Assembly (NCBI GenBank): GCA_900548135.1
Contig: URJC01000082.1
Coordinates: forward strand, 1-8,984
DNA: 8,984 nt
DNA from: an uncultured Odoribacter sp.
Lineage (GTDB): Bacteria; Bacteroidota; Bacteroidia; Bacteroidales; Marinifilaceae
Reading direction: 5' to 3'
Shown here: in pieces, positions 6,621 to 8,984 of the stretch
Layout of the letters: every line of letters begins with the position of its first letter
How positions within the stretch are numbered: position 1 is the stretch's first letter
The notes under the pieces: model-generated
What the model was told of the DNA's origin: nothing
The model's database searches: none
What the model saw: only the letters and a program-made list of their open reading frames with translations
Program-made: the position numbers and the translations under genes

Positions 6621-7805
6621 ATGAAAATTAACGTTGGTGTATTTTTTGGTGGCAGATCTGTAGAACATGAAATTTCAGTTATCTCTGCTTTACAGGCAAT
6701 AAATGCATTTAATAAAGATAAATACCTTATTACACCTATCTATATTTCTAAACAAGGAAAGTGGTTCAGTGGTGAGGCATTACTTAAAATGGAGAATTAT
6801 AAAAATCTCGATAGCCTGCAAAAAAAATGCGAAGAAGTATTTTTGATGCCAGTATACGGAGATCATAATTTATACCGGAAAAATAAAAAGTTGTTCGGCA
6901 CTAATATTGTAACTACCCTGGATGTCATTATGCCTGTTTTGCACGGAACTAATGGAGAAGATGGGATTTTTCAGGGGCTTTTGGAACTGACGGGAATCCC
7001 ATACGTAGGATGCAATCCGCTAGCTTCAGCCAATGGTATGGATAAGATTACAATGAAAATGATTTTAAAAGAAAGCGGTATCCCGACAGTAGACTACGTA
7101 TGGTTTACAGACAAAGAATGGTTTACGCATCAGGCAGAACTAACAGAAAAGATCGAAAAAAAGATAGGATATCCGGTAATTGTAAAACCCGGGAATCTGG
7201 GTTCCAGTGTTGGTATTTCAAGTGCAGCTAACGTGGAAGAACTGCATGTGGCCATCAATACAGCAAAACAATATTCCACCCGGATTATTGTCGAAAAAAT
7301 GATTACCGATCTGAAAGAGATCAATTGTTCTGTCCTGGGAGATTGCAATGACAACATCACTTCAGTATGTGAAGAACCTTTCCGTAGCGGCGATTTCCTT
7401 AGCTATAAGGATAAATACCTTCAAGGCTCTAAATCTTCTAAAGGGATGCAGAGTACGAAAAGGGAATTTTTAATTTTAGCACCTGAAATTACCGCAAAAA
7501 TACAGAAATTAGCCTCTGAAACATTCCGGGTACTGGCATGTAACGGAGTATCCCGCGTAGATTTCCTGATGGATAAAAAAACAAACGATATTTATGTCAA
7601 TGAAATCAATACTATTCCGGGTTCATTGTCGTTTTATTTGTGGGAAGCAACCAACATCAGCTTTGATAAACTGGTAGATAAACTTATTGATCTGGCATTC
7701 AAACGCAATCAGGAATGTTGCGGCAAAACCATTAGTTACGACCAAAATATTTTTAATATTTCCAAAGGAGCCAAAACAGGAGGAAAGATGGGTGGAAAAA
7801 TGTAA
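6621..7805 (+). CDS. D-alanine-D-alanine-ligase-like ATP-grasp enzyme, divergent
   Basis: A 394-residue ATP-grasp dipeptide ligase of the Ddl/Van family. Matches to E. coli DdlB are E15 (SVEHE), K189 (VIVKPG), S195 (GSSVG; DdlB S150), K265-Y266 (KDKY; DdlB K215-Y216), R312 (SRVD; R255), E328 and N330 (NEIN; E270 and N272) and G334 (G276). Two parts differ. The omega loop after Y266 is about 12 residues longer and rich in Ser and Lys. The DdlB S281 site, which binds the carboxylate of the second D-Ala, aligns by spacing with Y339 in NTIPGSLSFYLWEA. The retained Tyr266 argues against a VanA-like D-Ala-D-Lac enzyme, which has His there. The C-terminus ends in SKGAKTGGKMGGKM, a repeated tail absent from DdlB. 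The second substrate may therefore not be D-Ala. The gene start is visibly AT-rich and follows the MurF-like gene by 30 bp. Confidence 0.88.
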   Translation: MKINVGVFFGGRSVEHEISVISALQAINAFNKDKYLITPIYISKQGKWFSGEALLKMENYKNLDSLQKKCEEVFLMPVYGDHNLYRKNKKLFGTNIVTTLDVIMPVLHGTNGEDGIFQGLLELTGIPYVGCNPLASANGMDKITMKMILKESGIPTVDYVWFTDKEWFTHQAELTEKIEKKIGYPVIVKPGNLGSSVGISSAANVEELHVAINTAKQYSTRIIVEKMITDLKEINCSVLGDCNDNITSVCEEPFRSGDFLSYKDKYLQGSKSSKGMQSTKREFLILAPEITAKIQKLASETFRVLACNGVSRVDFLMDKKTNDIYVNEINTIPGSLSFYLWEATNISFDKLVDKLIDLAFKRNQECCGKTISYDQNIFNISKGAKTGGKMGGKM

Positions 7806-7816
7806 ACTTATCCCAC

Positions 7817-7842
7817 AAAGGAAAGAAAATTCTTTCTGCTTT
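7817..7842 (+). terminator. Imperfect hairpin just after the Ddl-like gene
   Basis: GAAAGA (7821-7826) pairs with TCTTTC (7831-7836) around the loop AAAT. The stem continues with AAAG (7817-7820) against CTTT (7839-7842) across a 2-nt bulge. It begins 12 bp after the stop codon, where a terminator would lie, but no long T-run follows and the stem is A/T-rich, so termination is uncertain. Confidence 0.35.
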
Positions 7843-7863
7843 ACCTGTTGACTGCCATTCCGG

Positions 7864-7911
7864 TTACCAGTTTGTTGTTTAAAACCAATAGACTGGTAAA
7901 TATGATTTACC
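7864..7911 (+). promoter_or_regulatory. Overlapping inverted repeats in the VanX-like leader
   Basis: TTACCAGTTTGTTG (7864-7877) pairs with CAATAGACTGGTAA (7886-7899): 14 pairs, two of them G-U, around an 8-nt loop. The right arm is shared with a second perfect dyad, GGTAAAT (7895-7901) and ATTTACC (7905-7911), spaced by ATG. The two structures share 7895-7899 and cannot form at the same time in RNA. As DNA they make three TTACC/GGTAA half-sites that could bind a dimeric regulator. The symmetry is directly visible; attenuator or operator function is inference. Confidence 0.5.
7871..7904 (+). promoter_or_regulatory. Putative promoter of the VanX-like gene
   Basis: TTTG at 7871-7874 and TAAATATG at 7897-7904 (one mismatch to TAnnTTTG) are separated by 22 bp, as in Bacteroidota promoters. 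Transcription would start near 7911. The boxes fall inside the inverted repeats at 7864-7911, so a protein bound there would block them. The 133-bp gap before the VanX-like gene also points to separate control. Confidence 0.4.
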
Positions 7912-7938
7912 CGTGGCCTAAACAACGACACGATTTAT

Positions 7939-8604
7939 ATGAGAAATTTTCTTTTAATTTGCAGTCTAATATGGTTTACAATGGCTTGTTCAGAAAATAA
8001 AAATACAGTAGCACAATTTAAAGCAATGGGCCTTGTTAATATTCAGGATATCAATCCCAATATACAGGTTGATCTGAAATATGCCACAACAGATAATTTT
8101 ACCGGGAAAATTGTTTATACCGATTTTAAGGAGGCTTTCTTTGTAAAAGAAGTGGCTCTGAGGCTCAGCCGTATTCAGGATCGTCTGACTTCCTTAAGGC
8201 CCGGATATAGACTCCTGATCTATGATGCTGCACGCCCATTTTCTGTACAAAAACGTTTTTTTGACTATGTAAAAGGAACAGAACAGGAGCAATATGTTGC
8301 TAATCCTGCAGAAACGGGTCTCCACAATTATGGTATAGCTGTAGACCTGACCATTATCGATGATCGGAACATCCCTTTAGATATGGGAGTCGGTTTTGAC
8401 TATTTTGGTCCGGAAGCACATACCAACAATGAAGAAAAATTACTGCAAGAGGGAAAAATTACCCCGGCACAAATTGAAAACAGAAAATTTTTACGCAACT
8501 TGATGAGTAAGGAAAAGTTCGAAGTTTTAGCAAATGAATGGTGGCATTTCAATGGTTATCCATTGGAAGTGGCCAAAAAGTCATACCAATTACTTGATTT
8601 TTAA
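7939..8604 (+). CDS. VanX/DdpX-like D-alanyl-D-alanine dipeptidase (M15D), lipoprotein
   Basis: A zinc D,D-dipeptidase of the VanX family that would split D-Ala-D-Ala. 221 residues. The N-terminus has a signal (residues 3-15) ending in TMAC with C17 as probable lipidation site; the -3 residue Thr is not ideal. The mature part starts like VanX (VNIQDINPNIQVDLKYAT). R99 in DAARP matches the transition-state arginine (VanX R71). Zinc ligands are H129 and D136 in GLHNYGIAVD (VanX H116, D123) and H203 in NEWWHF, with E200 as general base (VanX E181, H184). VanX has Ser where the first motif here has G127. Resistance-type VanX is cytoplasmic, so a lipidated form would act on periplasmic or external dipeptides. 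It follows the Ddl-like gene by 133 bp with its own leader. Family call is firm; localisation is inferred. Confidence 0.9.
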   Translation: MRNFLLICSLIWFTMACSENKNTVAQFKAMGLVNIQDINPNIQVDLKYATTDNFTGKIVYTDFKEAFFVKEVALRLSRIQDRLTSLRPGYRLLIYDAARPFSVQKRFFDYVKGTEQEQYVANPAETGLHNYGIAVDLTIIDDRNIPLDMGVGFDYFGPEAHTNNEEKLLQEGKITPAQIENRKFLRNLMSKEKFEVLANEWWHFNGYPLEVAKKSYQLLDF

Positions 8605-8630
8605 CACACACGAAAATTGACAGGATCACA

Positions 8631-8655
8631 GGAGAAAATAAAAATCTGATTCTCC
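8631..8655 (+). terminator. Weak hairpin between the VanX-like and aminotransferase genes
   Basis: GGAGAA (8631-8636) and TTCTCC (8650-8655) form a perfect 6-bp stem with a 13-nt A-rich loop. No T-run follows, so this may be a weak terminator, a leader structure or chance. Confidence 0.2.
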
Positions 8656-8682
8656 GGTAATAAAAGCAATAAATTTAAACGA

Positions 8683-8984
8683 ATGCCAACAATTTCACAA
8701 CGGGGCATAGATATGCCCGCATCACCAATCCGGAAATTGGTACCTCTTGCCAATAAAGCAAAAGCCAAAGGTATCAAAGTATATCACCTGAATATCGGAC
8801 AGCCCGATCTGGAGACTCCCGAAGTGGCATTACGAGCGGTACATCATCTCGAGCGGAAAGTATTGGAATATTCTCCCAGTGAAGGAATACTTAGCTTCCG
8901 GGAAAAATTAGTGGGTTATTATCAGAAATTTAACATAGATGTTTGTACAGATGACATCATCATCACAACAGGTGGCTCAGAAGC
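8683..8984 (+). CDS. Class I/II pyridoxal-phosphate aminotransferase, N-terminal part (cut by window end)
   Basis: One hundred residues are visible before the window ends. They match the N-terminus of fold-type I aminotransferases of the aspartate/aromatic group: a MPASPIRKLVPLANKAKAKG helix start, then HLNIGQPDLETPE, where the GxPD element lines the substrate pocket, then LEYSPSEGILSFREKL, the usual Y-x-x-x-x-G-x-x-x-xR pattern, and IIITTGGSEA, the start of the PLP phosphate-binding loop. The catalytic lysine lies beyond the edge. An in-frame TGA at 8647-8649 precedes the ATG at 8683 with no other ATG between, which fixes the start. It lies 78 bp after the VanX-like gene in the same direction. 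Substrate cannot be told from this part; aspartate, aromatic amino acids or alanine are possible. A link to D-amino-acid metabolism is not shown. Confidence 0.9.
   Translation, partial: MPTISQRGIDMPASPIRKLVPLANKAKAKGIKVYHLNIGQPDLETPEVALRAVHHLERKVLEYSPSEGILSFREKLVGYYQKFNIDVCTDDIIITTGGSE

Noticed and set aside
7623..7931. Minus-strand open frame of 102 codons across the end of the Ddl-like gene and the leader
   Set aside because: It overlaps the conserved C-terminal part of the ligase and the inverted-repeat leader, and its translation shows no recognised motif.
1825..7950. Similar sequence around the gldH and VanX-like starts (CGACAC followed by ATATGAGAAA)
   Set aside because: The match is about 15 bases with a different spacer, and the signal-peptide starts MRN are short; chance is sufficient.
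4252..8604. A complete vancomycin-resistance (van) operon
   Set aside because: There is no VanH dehydrogenase, VanT racemase or VanR/VanS pair, and the ligase keeps the Ddl-type KY (K265-Y266) rather than the VanA-type His. The VanX-like protein carries an export signal. Calling this a resistance operon would go beyond the evidence.
8630..8635. AGGAGA as Shine-Dalgarno sequence
   Set aside because: It is about 48 nt before the aminotransferase ATG at 8683, and no start codon of a credible gene lies close after it.
8670..8677. TAAATTTA as -7 element of the aminotransferase gene
   Set aside because: It is one base off consensus in an A/T-rich stretch and so close to the ATG that transcription would start at about the start codon; no matching -33 box.
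1..8984. tRNA, rRNA, CRISPR array, insertion sequence or attachment site
   Set aside because: No cloverleaf-like GTTCRA context, repeat-spacer array, transposase or terminal inverted repeats were seen by eye; coding density leaves little room for them.

Overview
The window looks like chromosomal DNA of a member of the Bacteroidota, most likely Bacteroidales. The reasons are promoter elements of the TAnnTTTG type in front of several genes, A/T-rich leaders without clear Shine-Dalgarno sequences, a GldH lipoprotein, and protein sequences of Bacteroidota type. Genus cannot be set from the sequence alone. All genes read rightwards except the first, metG, whose 5' part lies on the minus strand at the left edge.

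Layout. (1) 1-739, minus: N-terminal 246 residues of methionyl-tRNA synthetase. (2) 740-921: divergent intergenic region with a promoter on each strand and a 7-bp tandem repeat (AAAATTG x4) between them. (3) 922-3058: tightly spaced run of a peptidase S66 LD-carboxypeptidase, the lipoprotein GldH and the tRNA m7G46 methyltransferase TrmB. (4) 3118-4194: the tRNA 2-thiouridylase MnmA behind its own promoter. (5) 4252-7805: a new promoter, then an alpha/beta hydrolase, a membrane-anchored MurF-like ligase and a D-Ala-D-Ala-ligase-like ATP-grasp enzyme, 5 and 30 bp apart. (6) 7806-7938: a leader region rich in inverted repeats. (7) 7939-8604: a VanX/DdpX-like D,D-dipeptidase made as a lipoprotein. 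(8) 8683-8984: the first 100 residues of a class I/II PLP aminotransferase, cut by the window end.

Regions 3 and 4 are mostly translation and tRNA-modification housekeeping. Regions 5-7 are the most interesting part. The Ddl-like enzyme keeps the catalytic residues of Ddl but has an enlarged omega loop and a Tyr where Ddl has the Ser that binds the carboxylate of the second D-Ala. The MurF-like enzyme seems to have a multi-pass membrane domain where MurF has its UDP-MurNAc-binding domain. The dipeptidase carries a lipoprotein signal. Together they suggest a dedicated dipeptide-making and conjugating pathway at the membrane, paired with an extracytoplasmic D,D-dipeptidase. It resembles glycopeptide-resistance chemistry but lacks VanH, VanR/VanS and a VanA-type loop. 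This functional reading is inference; the gene families and their order are directly visible.
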